From Candidatus Methanophagaceae archaeon GoMg1 (GTDB lineage Archaea; Halobacteriota; Syntropharchaeia; Alkanophagales; Methanospirareceae): a stretch of 34,500 bases of DNA. Each line of letters opens with the position of its first letter. The first letter of the stretch is position 1. Of the stretch, positions 26,082 through 33,832 are shown in pieces. The DNA lies in assembly GCA_013180605.1 (NCBI GenBank), contig QBUL01000180.1, positions 4,899 through 39,398 of the forward strand, read 5' to 3'. The position numbers were made by a program, and so were the translations under genes. The notes under the pieces were generated by a model. That model saw only the letters and a list, made by a program, of their open reading frames with translations, was not told the DNA's origin and did no database searches.

Positions 26082-27434
26082 ATGAGTGGATTAAATGAGA
26101 GAAGCATGAAACAGAAAAGTTCGGCTTTCACAGTCGCAGGAACGCACAGTGGAGTGGGAAAGACCACGCTCGCTGTCGGGCTTATTTCCGCGTTTCGTCG
26201 CCGTGGATACGATGTCCAGCCGTTCAAAGCAGGTCCTGACTTCATAGACACGAGCCTGCACACGCTTGCCGCGGGAAAACCGTCAAGAAATCTTGATACG
26301 TTCATGATGTCCCGTTCTGCGGTTATCCAATCATTCAGGAAGAACACGTCGAAAGTGAACATCGTTGAGGGCGTTATGGGCCTCTTTGATGGCGCTTCCG
26401 CAGCCGCTGGAGGGCAGGGGAGCACCTCGCACCTTGCGAAACTATTGGGCATCCCGGTAGTCCTCGTTGTTGATGCGTCCGGGCTTGCGGGGAGCGTTAG
26501 CGCATTAGTCCACGGGTACATGACCTTTGACCCTTCGCTAAAGTTCGCAGGCGTCATCTTGAACCGAGTTGGAAGTGAACGGCACAGGGAACTACTTGAA
26601 GAGGCATTACGAGGAGTCACGACTGTTTTTGGGGCTATTCCCAAGGACGAAGCAGTGAAAATCCCGGAAAGACACTTGGGGCTTTTTATGGCTCATGAGG
26701 TTGACCGCACGGTATTAAACGGCTATTCAAAGCTCGTAGAGGAGAATATAGATATGGATATCTTGCTTGAAGCGACAGAGGTTGAGATTCCAGATGCAGA
26801 GCCGGAGCCAGAGTCACAATTAAAGGCTGTTGATGGCGTCAGAGTGGGCGTAGCGATGGACGAAGCGTTCTGTTTCTACTACCCGGAGAACTTAGACATC
26901 TTGCGTAATTTCGGTGCGGAAGTCGTCCCATTCTCCCCGCTTCGGGACGCTTTACCTGACGTTGATGCTTTCTACATCGGTGGCGGCTATCCTGAACTAT
27001 ACGCAAAGCAACTGGAAGAGAACGGTTCTTTACGTGAGGCGCTTGTTGATGCGATCCGGCATGGGTCACCGCTCTACGCGGAATGCGGTGGCTTGCTTTA
27101 CTGTCTTGAGCAACTCGAAGACAAGAAAATGCTTGGCTTATTCAAAGGTTCAGCAAAACTCACAAACCGGCTCCATGCTGTGGGCTATGTCGAAGCCGTT
27201 GCCGTAGCGGACAGTCTTCTTTTTTCGCGCGGTGCGAGATTCCGCGGGCACGAGTTCCATTATTCCACGGTGAACGGAGTTATGGCGGAATTCGCATACG
27301 AACTTCTAAAAGGTGTCGGAATAGAGAGCAAACGGGATGGAATCTTCAGAGAAAACGTTCTCGCTTCATACACGCATCTTCACGCATTGGGAAACGAGAA
27401 AGCGTTCCTCAGGTTTCTGGAGGCTGCGAGGTGA
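26082..27434 (+). CDS. cbiA: Cobyrinate a,c-diamide synthase CbiA
   Basis: A 450-aa cytosolic enzyme that uses ATP and glutamine to amidate the a and c side chains of cobyrinate. The N-terminal ATPase domain starts TVAGTHSGVGKTT (P-loop at residues 20-28), followed by VQPFKAGPDFIDTSLH and NIVEGVMGLFDG, all typical of CbiA. The C-terminal domain is a class I-like glutamine amidotransferase with the nucleophile Cys335 in YAECGGLLY, a GRF-like HEFHYST segment and a closing SYTHLHA. Length is usual. The ATG at 26082 follows GGAGTAAG; an inner Met (26109) is possible. The next gene starts 4 bp after the stop. Confidence 0.93.
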   Translation: MSGLNERSMKQKSSAFTVAGTHSGVGKTTLAVGLISAFRRRGYDVQPFKAGPDFIDTSLHTLAAGKPSRNLDTFMMSRSAVIQSFRKNTSKVNIVEGVMGLFDGASAAAGGQGSTSHLAKLLGIPVVLVVDASGLAGSVSALVHGYMTFDPSLKFAGVILNRVGSERHRELLEEALRGVTTVFGAIPKDEAVKIPERHLGLFMAHEVDRTVLNGYSKLVEENIDMDILLEATEVEIPDAEPEPESQLKAVDGVRVGVAMDEAFCFYYPENLDILRNFGAEVVPFSPLRDALPDVDAFYIGGGYPELYAKQLEENGSLREALVDAIRHGSPLYAECGGLLYCLEQLEDKKMLGLFKGSAKLTNRLHAVGYVEAVAVADSLLFSRGARFRGHEFHYSTVNGVMAEFAYELLKGVGIESKRDGIFRENVLASYTHLHALGNEKAFLRFLEAAR

Positions 27435-27438
27435 TAAA

Positions 27439-29010
27439 ATGGCGAAAAGGATAATGGTGCAGGGCACGGGGTCGGGCGTGGGCAAGAGTGTGATTGTGGC
27501 GGCGCTTTGCCGCATACTCACACAGGATGGATACAAAGCCACTCCGTTCAAATCGCAGAATATGTCGCTTAACAGTTATGCTACTGCAGATGGTCTTGAA
27601 ATAGGAAGAGCGCAGGCATTCCAGGCGTTCGCCGCTCGTAAAGAGCCGACAGTGGAGATGAACCCTATTTTATTGAAACCCACAAGCGACACGGGCGCTC
27701 AGGTTATCGTGCGAGGGAGGCCCATAGGCAATATGACGGCGAAGGAATACCACGACTACAAACCCAGAGCATTGAACCTCATAGAGGACTGTTTTGAGAA
27801 ACTGAACCGTGAAAACGACGTGGTGGTGATAGAAGGTGCAGGCAGTCCCGCAGAGGTGAACCTTCGCGAGAACGATGTCGTGAATATGAGCATCGCAAAA
27901 CTTTTAGACGCGCCCGTTGTGCTCGTTGGCGACATAGACAAGGGAGGCGTCTTTGCGTGGGTCGTGGGAACGCTGGAGTTGCTTGAGGAAGAAGAGCGGG
28001 AGTTGGTGAAGGCTATTCTGATAAACAAGTTCCGCGGGGATATAGACATACTCAAACCAGGACTGGAGTTCCTTGAGAAGCGAATCAATAAACCCGTGAT
28101 TGGCGTTATTCCTTATTTCCAGGATATATGGATACAGGAAGAGGACTCTGTATCCTTGTCAGTGGCGAAAGGGAAAACGACTGTAACGAGCGAGGAAAAA
28201 GCGATAACGATAGAAGTCGTTCAGTTGCCGCACATAGCCAATTTCACTGATTTTGACGCTTTAGAAGTTGAGGATGACGTTTCGCTACGTTACGTTGGCG
28301 GTGGAGAAAAATTAAGCGAGCCTGATGTGATAATCATACCAGGGTCAAAGAACACGATAGGCGACCTGTCGTACCTAGAAAATAGCGGATACGCATCGCA
28401 GATAGTTGATAAGGCGATGAGCGGGAAGTGTGAGGTTTTTGGAATCTGTGGCGGCTATCAGATGCTCTGTAGCTCCATAACGGACCCGGAAGGCGTAGAA
28501 TCAAAGCTCGGAGCGACCGAAGGGCTTGGGCTGCTGCCTGCTACAACGGTATTTGAAAGTCATGCACGGAAAATGACGAATCAAGTGCGGGCGATGGCTG
28601 ACTTGCCGTTCTATAGTGGAGAAATAGCGGGATATGAAATACACATGGGCAGGACTTATTTCTCCGAGGGTAAGATAAAGAATGCGTTCAGGATATTCGA
28701 GCGTTCAGGAGAAAAGGTTATAGACGATGGTGATGGAGGTGGCGGTGCTGTTTATGGTAACGTTATCGGGACTTACATACACGGGATATTCGATAATGAT
28801 GCTTTCAGACGAGCTTTTTTGGACCACGTGAGAGCGATAAAGGGGCTGCTTCCGTTGCGTGCGGACGAAACCAAAAGCAAAGACAAAAATACGCGCGGGA
28901 TTGATTGGGATGCGGAATACAATAAGTTAGCAGACGTCGTGCGGAACAATGTTGATATGGATAAGATATACGATATAATTTTTTTTAGCAGTAGCGAGAG
29001 GTATGGATAA
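27439..29010 (+). CDS. cbiP: Cobyric acid synthase CbiP
   Basis: A 523-aa enzyme that amidates the b, d, e and g side chains of adenosylcobyrinate diamide with glutamine and ATP. It has the P-loop GTGSGVGKS (residues 9-17), the family stretch PFKSQNMSLNSYAT, and VVIEGAGSPAEVNL in the ATPase domain. The amidotransferase domain has Cys337 in FGICGGYQML and His448 in GTYIHGIFD. An upstream start exists in frame, but it lies inside cbiA and reads as unrelated sequence; GAGGTGA just before the ATG at 27439 decides the start. It is slightly longer than usual, with a Lys/Asp-rich insertion near 470. Cotranscribed with cbiA and cbiT. Confidence 0.93.
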   Translation: MAKRIMVQGTGSGVGKSVIVAALCRILTQDGYKATPFKSQNMSLNSYATADGLEIGRAQAFQAFAARKEPTVEMNPILLKPTSDTGAQVIVRGRPIGNMTAKEYHDYKPRALNLIEDCFEKLNRENDVVVIEGAGSPAEVNLRENDVVNMSIAKLLDAPVVLVGDIDKGGVFAWVVGTLELLEEEERELVKAILINKFRGDIDILKPGLEFLEKRINKPVIGVIPYFQDIWIQEEDSVSLSVAKGKTTVTSEEKAITIEVVQLPHIANFTDFDALEVEDDVSLRYVGGGEKLSEPDVIIIPGSKNTIGDLSYLENSGYASQIVDKAMSGKCEVFGICGGYQMLCSSITDPEGVESKLGATEGLGLLPATTVFESHARKMTNQVRAMADLPFYSGEIAGYEIHMGRTYFSEGKIKNAFRIFERSGEKVIDDGDGGGGAVYGNVIGTYIHGIFDNDAFRRAFLDHVRAIKGLLPLRADETKSKDKNTRGIDWDAEYNKLADVVRNNVDMDKIYDIIFFSSSERYG

Positions 29011-29011
29011 A

Positions 29012-29620
29012 ATGAGTGGCATGGAACAGAATTTGGGAGTGAAGTGGCAATATAAATCGACGGGAATACCTGACAACCTGTTCTCGAGGTCAAAAGCAGG
29101 CTTAACACGAGAAGAAATCCGCTCGATTATCGCATCAAAAGCGAGGATAGAAGGAAACGAAAGAATTTTAGACGTGGGTACAGGTTCCGGGAGCGTGTCC
29201 ATCGAATTCGCGCGGTTAGGTTGCGATGTTACGGCAGTAGAAAAGGACAAAGAGAATTTTGAGGTTGCGAGAAAGAACACAGAAAGATTTGGGTTGAAAG
29301 ATAAAATCAAGCTCATTTTTGGCGCGATGGAAAAAGTTGATTTGAACAACCGTTTTTTTGATGTCATCTTCTTTGGAGGCACGGATAATCTTGAAAAATC
29401 GTTTGACAATGTGTTCAAGCACTTGAAAACGGGAGGCAGGGTTATTATTGCAGCAGTCAGACTTGAGACCGTGGTGGAAGCCATAGGAGTATTGAAGAAC
29501 AGAGGTATCAATCCAGAGGTTCTGAATATCTGCTTGAACAAAGGCAAGGATTTAGGCGGCAAAACCGCCCTTGCACCTTCTTATCCCGTATTCCTAATTT
29601 ATGGAGATAAAAAAAAATAA
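29012..29620 (+). CDS. cbiT: Cobalt-precorrin-6B C15-methyltransferase/decarboxylase subunit CbiT
   Basis: A 202-aa class I methyltransferase. GIPDNLFSRSKAGLTREEIRS near the N-terminus is typical of CbiT, and ILDVGTGSGSVSIEFA is the SAM-binding glycine loop. VTAVEKDKEN supplies the acidic residue that holds the ribose, and IFFGGTDNLEK resembles the family's substrate-side loop. It methylates C15 and decarboxylates the C12 acetate in the anaerobic corrin pathway. GAGAGGT at 28996-29002 lies 9 bp before the ATG at 29012; an alternative ATG at 29003 overlaps cbiP. The last residues (DKKK) are encoded by the A-run that begins the family 1 repeat. Confidence 0.9.
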   Translation: MSGMEQNLGVKWQYKSTGIPDNLFSRSKAGLTREEIRSIIASKARIEGNERILDVGTGSGSVSIEFARLGCDVTAVEKDKENFEVARKNTERFGLKDKIKLIFGAMEKVDLNNRFFDVIFFGGTDNLEKSFDNVFKHLKTGGRVIIAAVRLETVVEAIGVLKNRGINPEVLNICLNKGKDLGGKTALAPSYPVFLIYGDKKK

Positions 29621-29738
29621 ATCGTTGACACAGATTAACGCAGATTAACACAGATGAAAAGATTAATGCCGTTAAAAAAGGCATAGCCACCAAAAGAAAA
29701 AATCTGTGTAAATCAGTGTAAATCTGCGTCTTAAATAG
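29609..29738 (+). repeat. Family 1 interspersed repeat, copy B
   Basis: The A-run and ATCGTTGACACAGATTAACG at the left match copy A (6331-6466), and AATCAGTGTAAATCTGCG plus TCTTAAATAGAGG match its right side. The left arm (CACAGATTAACGCAGATTAA) and right arm (AATCTGTGTAAATCAGTG) are inverse complements in large part. In the middle GCCGTTAAAAAAGGC is a small hairpin. It overlaps the end of cbiT and lies between cbiT and cbiL. Confidence 0.6.
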
Positions 29739-29768
29739 AGGAAAATTATACTTTATGTACAACGAGAA

Positions 29769-30503
29769 ATGAAGCTCAGCAAGTTGTATGGAATAGGCGT
29801 GGGGCCAGGCGACCCGGAACTGCTCACAATTAAAGCGTATAAAATACTCAAAGAAGTGGATATGGTAGTTACTCCGCGGTCAAGCGAGGATAAAAGGAGT
29901 CTTGCTTTGCTCACGATTGAAGGGATTATAAAAGAGAGAAAGAACAAGCCAATTGTTGTTGAACCTGTATTCCCAATGACGAAAGACCAGGCGAAATTGG
30001 CCTTCTATTGGGACAAGGCGCGGGAAGATGTGTTGAAAAATATGAAGGGGTGTGAAACAGTCGCATTCATCACGCTGGGTGACCCCAGCCTGTATTCCAC
30101 GTTCTACCGGTTCCTGGAGATTTTCAGAGACATCGTGGATGAGGTAGAAGTAGTACCGGGGGTAACATCCTTCTCAGCTTGCTCTTCTATTGCTAAAGCA
30201 CCGATTGCAGAAGGGAATGAAATCGTTTCCATTGTCCCCAACGTAAAAGGGAACGAAAATGCGGTGCAGATAATTCAAAACTCCGATTCCTTGATATTCC
30301 TCAAGCCGAAAAATATGGACGAGATAAAAACTATGCTGGGCAATAAAAAAGCCATTTTGGGTGTCAAGGTTGGGTTTGAGGATCAAAAAATGGTTTTTGG
30401 GAAACTCAATGAATTACAACAACCGGGTCATTACCTCTCTACGCTTATCGTGAAGAAGAAACCACAAGATTACACGAGATTAACACAGAAGAGAGAAAAA
30501 TGA
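29769..30503 (+). CDS. cbiL: Cobalt-precorrin-2 C20-methyltransferase CbiL
   Basis: A 244-aa tetrapyrrole methylase that adds the C20 methyl group in the early anaerobic pathway. Signatures are YGIGVGPGDPELLTIKA at the start, VAFITLGDPSLYSTFYR in the middle and VEVVPGVTSFSACSS, all of which point to CbiL rather than another cbi methylase. The SAM-binding GVGPGDPELL loop is intact. The last 15 or so residues (PQDYTRLTQKREK) are unlike the family and come from the left arm of repeat copy C, so the natural C-terminus has been replaced or extended. The ATG at 29769 has only a weak ribosome binding site. The stop overlaps the ATG of a GxxExxY-like remnant. Confidence 0.9.
   Translation: MKLSKLYGIGVGPGDPELLTIKAYKILKEVDMVVTPRSSEDKRSLALLTIEGIIKERKNKPIVVEPVFPMTKDQAKLAFYWDKAREDVLKNMKGCETVAFITLGDPSLYSTFYRFLEIFRDIVDEVEVVPGVTSFSACSSIAKAPIAEGNEIVSIVPNVKGNENAVQIIQNSDSLIFLKPKNMDEIKTMLGNKKAILGVKVGFEDQKMVFGKLNELQQPGHYLSTLIVKKKPQDYTRLTQKREK
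30462..30490 (+). repeat. Family 1 repeat, copy C, left arm
   Basis: CACAAGATTACACGAGATT followed by AACACAGAA is the same arm as in copies B and D. It codes for the last residues of CbiL in frame. Confidence 0.6.
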
Positions 30504-30664
30504 AAGACATGAATGAAAAGTGGCTTTATAAGGACTTAACTCAGGGGATTATCGGTGCAGCGATGGAAGCTCATCGTGAGTTAGGCTCTGGTTTTCTTGA
30601 ATATGTTTATGAATTATTAAATTTTGGTAGGAAGAGTTTGGAGGTGAAAAGAAGAATCTTGTGA
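30500..30664 (+). pseudogene. Remnant of a GxxExxY-family protein
   Basis: A 54-codon frame starting inside the cbiL stop. It contains GIIGAAMEAHRELGSGFLEY followed by VYEL, the conserved start of the GxxExxY family (PDDEXK-like, usually about 125 residues). After VYELL the sequence departs from the family and stops, so the nuclease-like core is missing. It is bracketed by the two arms of repeat copy C (30462-30490 and 30655-30686), which suggests that it belonged to a repeat-bounded insertion that has since lost most of its middle. The frame could still be translated, but it is unlikely to be functional. Confidence 0.65.
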
Positions 30665-30686
30665 GAATCTGTGTAATCTGGTGGTT
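30655..30686 (+). repeat. Family 1 repeat, copy C, right arm
   Basis: AATCTTGTGAGAATCTGTG followed by TAATCTGGTGGTT is the inverse complement, with a few mismatches, of the left arm at 30462-30490. The cbiF ATG comes directly after it, so the repeat supplies the whole translation-initiation region of cbiF. Confidence 0.6.
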
Positions 30687-31439
30687 ATGAAGACGAAAGT
30701 AGTTTTTGTTGGCGCAGGACCGGGCGACCCCGAATTACTCACGTTAAGGGGGAAGCGAGAGATAGAAAGTGCTGACGTGATAATCTACGCAGGTTCACTT
30801 GTCCACAGAGACATTTTAAAATATGCGAGGAGCGATGCGATACAGATAGATAGCTATGGTAAGACCAGGGAAGATTTATTCGCACTGTACAAGAAGTTTG
30901 CCGTTGAGGGGAAGAAAATAGTGCGGCTTCATACCGGCGACTTGAGTTTCTATTCCGCTATTCTGGAACAGATGGAATACCTCGAGTCAATTGATATAGA
31001 TTTTGAACTTGTTCCCGGAGTTACGGCGTTCTCTGCCGCATCAGCATCGTTAAAACGCGAACTCACTTCGCCCGGCATATCGCAAACGCTGATAATTACA
31101 AAACCGTTTGGGAAGACCGGCAAGCCCGCAGAGGAAAGCATAGCGGAACTTTCAAAGCACGGTGCGACAATGGTCATCTTTCTCGGTGTGCATCTCATTG
31201 ACGATGTCGTTTCAGAGCTAAGGGTTGGCTATCCCCCGGAGACACACGTAGCAGTGGTTCATAAAGCGTCGTGGGCAGAAGAGCGGATAATAAGGGGCAC
31301 TTTAGATGATATTGCCGTGAAGGTGAAGAAAGAGGATATAAAGAGCCAATCGGTGATAATAGTAGGGGACGTGCTTAATAAGTCGGGCGTTTCAATATTG
31401 TATGGAGGTGAAAAAAATCACAAGATTACACAAGATTAA
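30687..31439 (+). CDS. cbiF: Cobalt-precorrin-4 C11-methyltransferase CbiF
   Basis: A 250-aa tetrapyrrole methylase that methylates C11 of cobalt-precorrin-4. The N-terminal VVFVGAGPGDPELLTLRG binds SAM; VIIYAGSLVHRDIL, IVRLHTGDLSFYSAILEQME and FELVPGVTAFSAASASLKRE are CbiF landmarks, and GATMVIFLGVHLID follows. The ATG at 30687 fits the family start; a GTG two codons upstream lies in the repeat. The last residues (KNHKITQD) and the stop are encoded by the left arm of repeat copy D, so the tail is repeat-derived as in CbiL. It is separated from cbiL by a repeat-bounded remnant, but transcription may still continue through it. Confidence 0.9.
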   Translation: MKTKVVFVGAGPGDPELLTLRGKREIESADVIIYAGSLVHRDILKYARSDAIQIDSYGKTREDLFALYKKFAVEGKKIVRLHTGDLSFYSAILEQMEYLESIDIDFELVPGVTAFSAASASLKRELTSPGISQTLIITKPFGKTGKPAEESIAELSKHGATMVIFLGVHLIDDVVSELRVGYPPETHVAVVHKASWAEERIIRGTLDDIAVKVKKEDIKSQSVIIVGDVLNKSGVSILYGGEKNHKITQD

Positions 31440-31601
31440 CACAACACTTTTTCTTTTTTGCAAAAAGAAAACCTGTGCTAAAAGAAAAACTATGGAAATA
31501 TTTTTAGTCAAGGTTTTTACTGAAGGTAAAAAAAGTTGTTGGTAATGCTTTTCTTTCTAAGAAAAAGGTTTCTTGTGAAAATCTGTGTAATCTGTGGTTA
31601 C
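31419..31601 (+). repeat. Family 1 repeat, copy D, with family 2 hairpin inside
   Basis: Left arm CACAAGATTACACAAGATT (31419-31437) continues as AACACAA; right arm TCTTGTGAAAATCTGTGTAA (31571-31590) continues as TCTGTGGTTAC. The arms are inverse complements. Between them lies ACACTTTTTCTTTT and AAAACCTGTGCTAAAAGAAA, the family 2 pattern, so one family appears nested in the other. No gene is seen in the interior. Confidence 0.6.
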
Positions 31602-31623
31602 GGAAGGAGTCGAACAAAAGCCT

Positions 31624-32028
31624 ATGATTGCTATCTTCTCACTTGCTCAGGAATCCGTTGCAATTGCCGAAAAGGTGAAACGTGTGCTGTTAGCCGAAGG
31701 ATTCGATGCAGAGCTGATATGCTCGGAACTGATTTATTGCGAAGGTGGTAAGAAAGTAAAAAGCGTTTACCGTGCCATAAAGGAAAGTTTCAAGCAGAAG
31801 AAGAATATTGTTGCCATTCTTCCTATGGGTGTGGTAGTGAGGGCAATAGAACCGAAGAAGAAGACCGAAGACCCCTGGGTGGTGTGCATAGACGAGAAAG
31901 GTAGATGGGTTATACCCGTGCTGAACGGGCATAGAGGAGCGAATAAATTCGCAGAACTCATTGCTGCAGGGATATCGGCACAAGCGGTAATAACAACTTT
32001 GGAATGGCCATCTCCTACATCACCTTAG
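31624..32028 (+). pseudogene. cbiG: CbiG, N-terminal part only
   Basis: 134 codons match the N-terminal and first central part of CbiG, the cobalt-precorrin-5A hydrolase that opens the ring lactone and releases acetaldehyde. IAIFSLAQESVAIAEKV is the usual start, and VAILPMGVVVRAIEPKKKTEDP followed by VVCIDEKGRWVIPVLNGHRGAN corresponds to the GMGIVVRAIAP / SGHLGGAN blocks. CbiG proteins run to 300 or more residues; this one leaves the family pattern right after AVITT and stops 9 residues later (LEWPSPTSP). The next kilobase holds no CbiG C-terminal part in any frame that I can see. AAGGAG lies 14 bp before the ATG; a GTG at 31594 is the alternative. It may be broken, or the missing domain may be encoded elsewhere, since CbiG is split in some archaea. 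Confidence 0.7.
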
Positions 32029-32316
32029 AATAAAATCAGGGCATCCAAGAATTTCTGAATAATATAACCTTCCGTAATCAATGATTTAGTAACTTAACTT
32101 TGTAACTTCTTTGGATAAAGAAGGAGAAAAGTTATATCGAGTAAATGGGAAGAATAGCCTGGTAAAAGACTTGTTAAATCAGGAAATGGACTTGATTGAC
32201 GAATATTCTGAAATGGAGATGGTTATTCCGGTTAAATGAAAAAATAAAGAGAGTAGAGCTTCTAACTTGACAACCTTAACGCCGCATCAAATGGGGAATA
32301 TGTCCAACCCAATTTT

Positions 32317-32514
32317 CTACTCCAGATTCTTCACCTTCTTTGTAACCTCGGTGATCATGCTATGATCTTTTAGATTGACATGATAGACCTTGCCGTATTT
32401 GAACAGTAGATCAATCGGTGTGTGCTTACGGTTGAGTTCCGCCTCCTTCAAGAGCTGCTCCCGTCTGCAGTGGATAGAGAAGAAAACCCTGTCGAGAACC
32501 GAGGATCTTGCCAT
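32317..32514 (-). CDS. Small minus-strand frame, unrecognised
   Basis: 65 codons from an ATG at 32514 (reading leftwards) to a TAG at 32317. The product is basic and plausible as protein (DRVFFSIHCRREQLLKEAEL, then TEVTKKVKNLE), but I recognise no family. It is the only candidate gene on the minus strand. It may be the end of a decayed mobile-element gene. Confidence 0.3.
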   Translation of the reverse strand: MARSSVLDRVFFSIHCRREQLLKEAELNRKHTPIDLLFKYGKVYHVNLKDHSMITEVTKKVKNLE

Positions 32515-32586
32515 CGAGATCGAGTTTAGCTAATCGAGTGACACAGCGTTTTTATCTATGAAAGATGTGATTTGTTCCCAAAATAT

Positions 32587-32808
32587 ATGGTGCATAAGAA
32601 GCAGGGAAAAAATATTGAGACAAATTATTATATTTTAGATTTTAGAAATACCTATAAACTAAATTGCGAAAAGATAAAAACACTGGAAGATGCACCATTA
32701 GAATCAAAATGTTTACAATTACCCATTCAAGCAAGATCTGAATTGCGAGATAAGATTGCTTACTATTATGCAAGAATTCCGAAAGAAGATAAGATATTAG
32801 AGGATTAG
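32587..32808 (+). CDS. Small frame, unrecognised, possibly a fragment
   Basis: 73 codons from ATG 32587 (TTG 32572 is also possible). The C-terminal half, with LEDAPLESKCLQLPIQARSE and DKIAYYYARIPKEDKILE, reads like a real helical protein domain and not like chance translation. The N-terminal half is Lys/Asn/Tyr-rich. No ribosome binding site is evident. I do not recognise the family; it may be the tail of a larger gene whose front has been lost. Confidence 0.4.
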   Translation: MVHKKQGKNIETNYYILDFRNTYKLNCEKIKTLEDAPLESKCLQLPIQARSELRDKIAYYYARIPKEDKILED

Positions 32809-33012
32809 CGAAATAAAAAAGTAGGAACATTTAATGTGATAATTACATGTATCATGGCTTCTGCTCACGACACTCCGTCTGCTTCGCTTCTCGTCCCTCT
32901 GCGGAGGGTGCGTATAACAGAGCGTATCCGGTTTCGTGCCTTTTGGGACTTCATCTAAATCCAGCCATCGGCTGGAGTTCAGATACACTCGGAACGTCAT
33001 CTGCCATTTATC

Positions 33013-33020
33013 TTTATAAA
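33013..33020 (+). promoter_or_regulatory. TATA box of the nucleoside phosphorylase gene
   Basis: TTTATAAA lies about 26 bp upstream of the ATG at 33043, the distance from TATA box to transcription start in archaea. The message would be leaderless or nearly so, in line with the absence of a ribosome binding site before the ATG. Confidence 0.6.
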
Positions 33021-33042
33021 ATTTTAGAACATACAGTATGAC

Positions 33043-33831
33043 ATGCAAACTACATACCACCTGACTATCAGTAAAAATCTTGTAAGTGATGCGCAATGGT
33101 TGGTCACATGTGGAGACCCAGAGAGAACCGATAAAATTGCCGCTCATTTAGATGATTCTGAAATAATCGGCAATAATCGAGAATATAGAACCTGGATAGG
33201 AACGCTACAGGGTACGAAAGTAGCAGTAATTTCACATGGTATAGGTGGACCGGGGCTTTCAATAATGTTAGACGAGGCATTTAAGATTATGCCGGTATTA
33301 AAAGGGGTAATTCGTGTTGGCACGTGTGGCGGTTTAAGTAAGGAAGCATCAGCAGGCAAAGTCGCCATTTCAGAAGGTGCGGTAAGATTAGACGGGGCAT
33401 CTTCACAAATTATTCCTGACCCGGAATATCCCGCCGTCCCTGACATCAAGATGACATACGAATTGATTCAAATGGCGGAAAAACTTGCGATTCCTTATGT
33501 AAGTGGAATTACCGTTTCTACGGCAACACTTTATACTGGTCAGGGTAGGAAGGATGGATTTCGTGGATACCAGCCCAATGAGGTCAGATATAGCGATGCC
33601 GTTACTTATTGGAGCAGGCTAAGTGCGGTAAATATAGAAATGGAATGCTCATTGCTTTTTATTATGGGAAGACTGTTTAATGTTCCTACCGCTTGTGTGA
33701 CCGGCATTATTGATGAACGATTGAACCGTGGCGATATTATCGTTGAGCAAAGGGATATAGCAATAGAGAGGGCAATAAAACTTGTTATAGAATATCTAAG
33801 GAGTCGGGTTTTCGATAATGTGGGAAAATAA
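33043..33831 (+). CDS. Nucleoside phosphorylase, uridine phosphorylase-like
   Basis: A 262-aa cytosolic enzyme of the PNP/UDP family, which splits nucleosides with phosphate into base and ribose 1-phosphate. Early LVTCGDPERTDKIA is the phosphate-binding GDP-R motif; VAVISHGIGGPGLSIML and KGVIRVGTCGGL follow, and VNIEMECSLLFIMG is the EMExx active-site segment that contacts the ribose. The layout is closer to uridine phosphorylase than to purine-specific trimers, but the base cannot be fixed from sequence. It has its own promoter and is not functionally tied to the B12 genes. Its 3' end overlaps a possible upstream ATG (33818) of the next gene. Confidence 0.88.
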   Translation: MQTTYHLTISKNLVSDAQWLVTCGDPERTDKIAAHLDDSEIIGNNREYRTWIGTLQGTKVAVISHGIGGPGLSIMLDEAFKIMPVLKGVIRVGTCGGLSKEASAGKVAISEGAVRLDGASSQIIPDPEYPAVPDIKMTYELIQMAEKLAIPYVSGITVSTATLYTGQGRKDGFRGYQPNEVRYSDAVTYWSRLSAVNIEMECSLLFIMGRLFNVPTACVTGIIDERLNRGDIIVEQRDIAIERAIKLVIEYLRSRVFDNVGK

Positions 33832-33832
33832 T

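Larger units (their letters stand above)
32029..33042 (+). other. Gene-poor, probably decayed 1-kb region
   Basis: After the cbiG truncation I see only fragments: an open stretch at 32093-32239 ending DEYSEMEMVIPVK, a minus-strand frame at 32317-32514, a plus-strand frame at 32587-32808, and a GC-richer non-coding part at about 32850-33000. The latter contains two clear hairpins, CCCTC/GAGGG (32895-32908) and CCAGCC/GGCTGG (32961-32975). Base composition changes several times. This is what an insertion and deletion scar would look like. Confidence 0.5.

Noticed and set aside
26003-26644. Long minus-strand frame opposite cbiA
   Set aside because: Antisense shadow of a well-identified gene; low-complexity Ser/Pro/Thr translation.
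27337-27438. An upstream in-frame start for CbiP
   Set aside because: It overlaps cbiA and adds unrelated sequence; a good ribosome binding site precedes the ATG at 27439.
28927-29562. Long minus-strand frame opposite cbiT
   Set aside because: Antisense shadow of cbiT, with no family features.
30462-31601. CRISPR-like array made of the family 1 arms
   Set aside because: The arms are inverted, unequally spaced and imperfect, and no spacer pattern or cas gene is present.
32797-33147. 116-codon minus-strand frame before the phosphorylase
   Set aside because: Overlaps the phosphorylase start and its promoter; the translation shows no domain and includes the hairpin patch.
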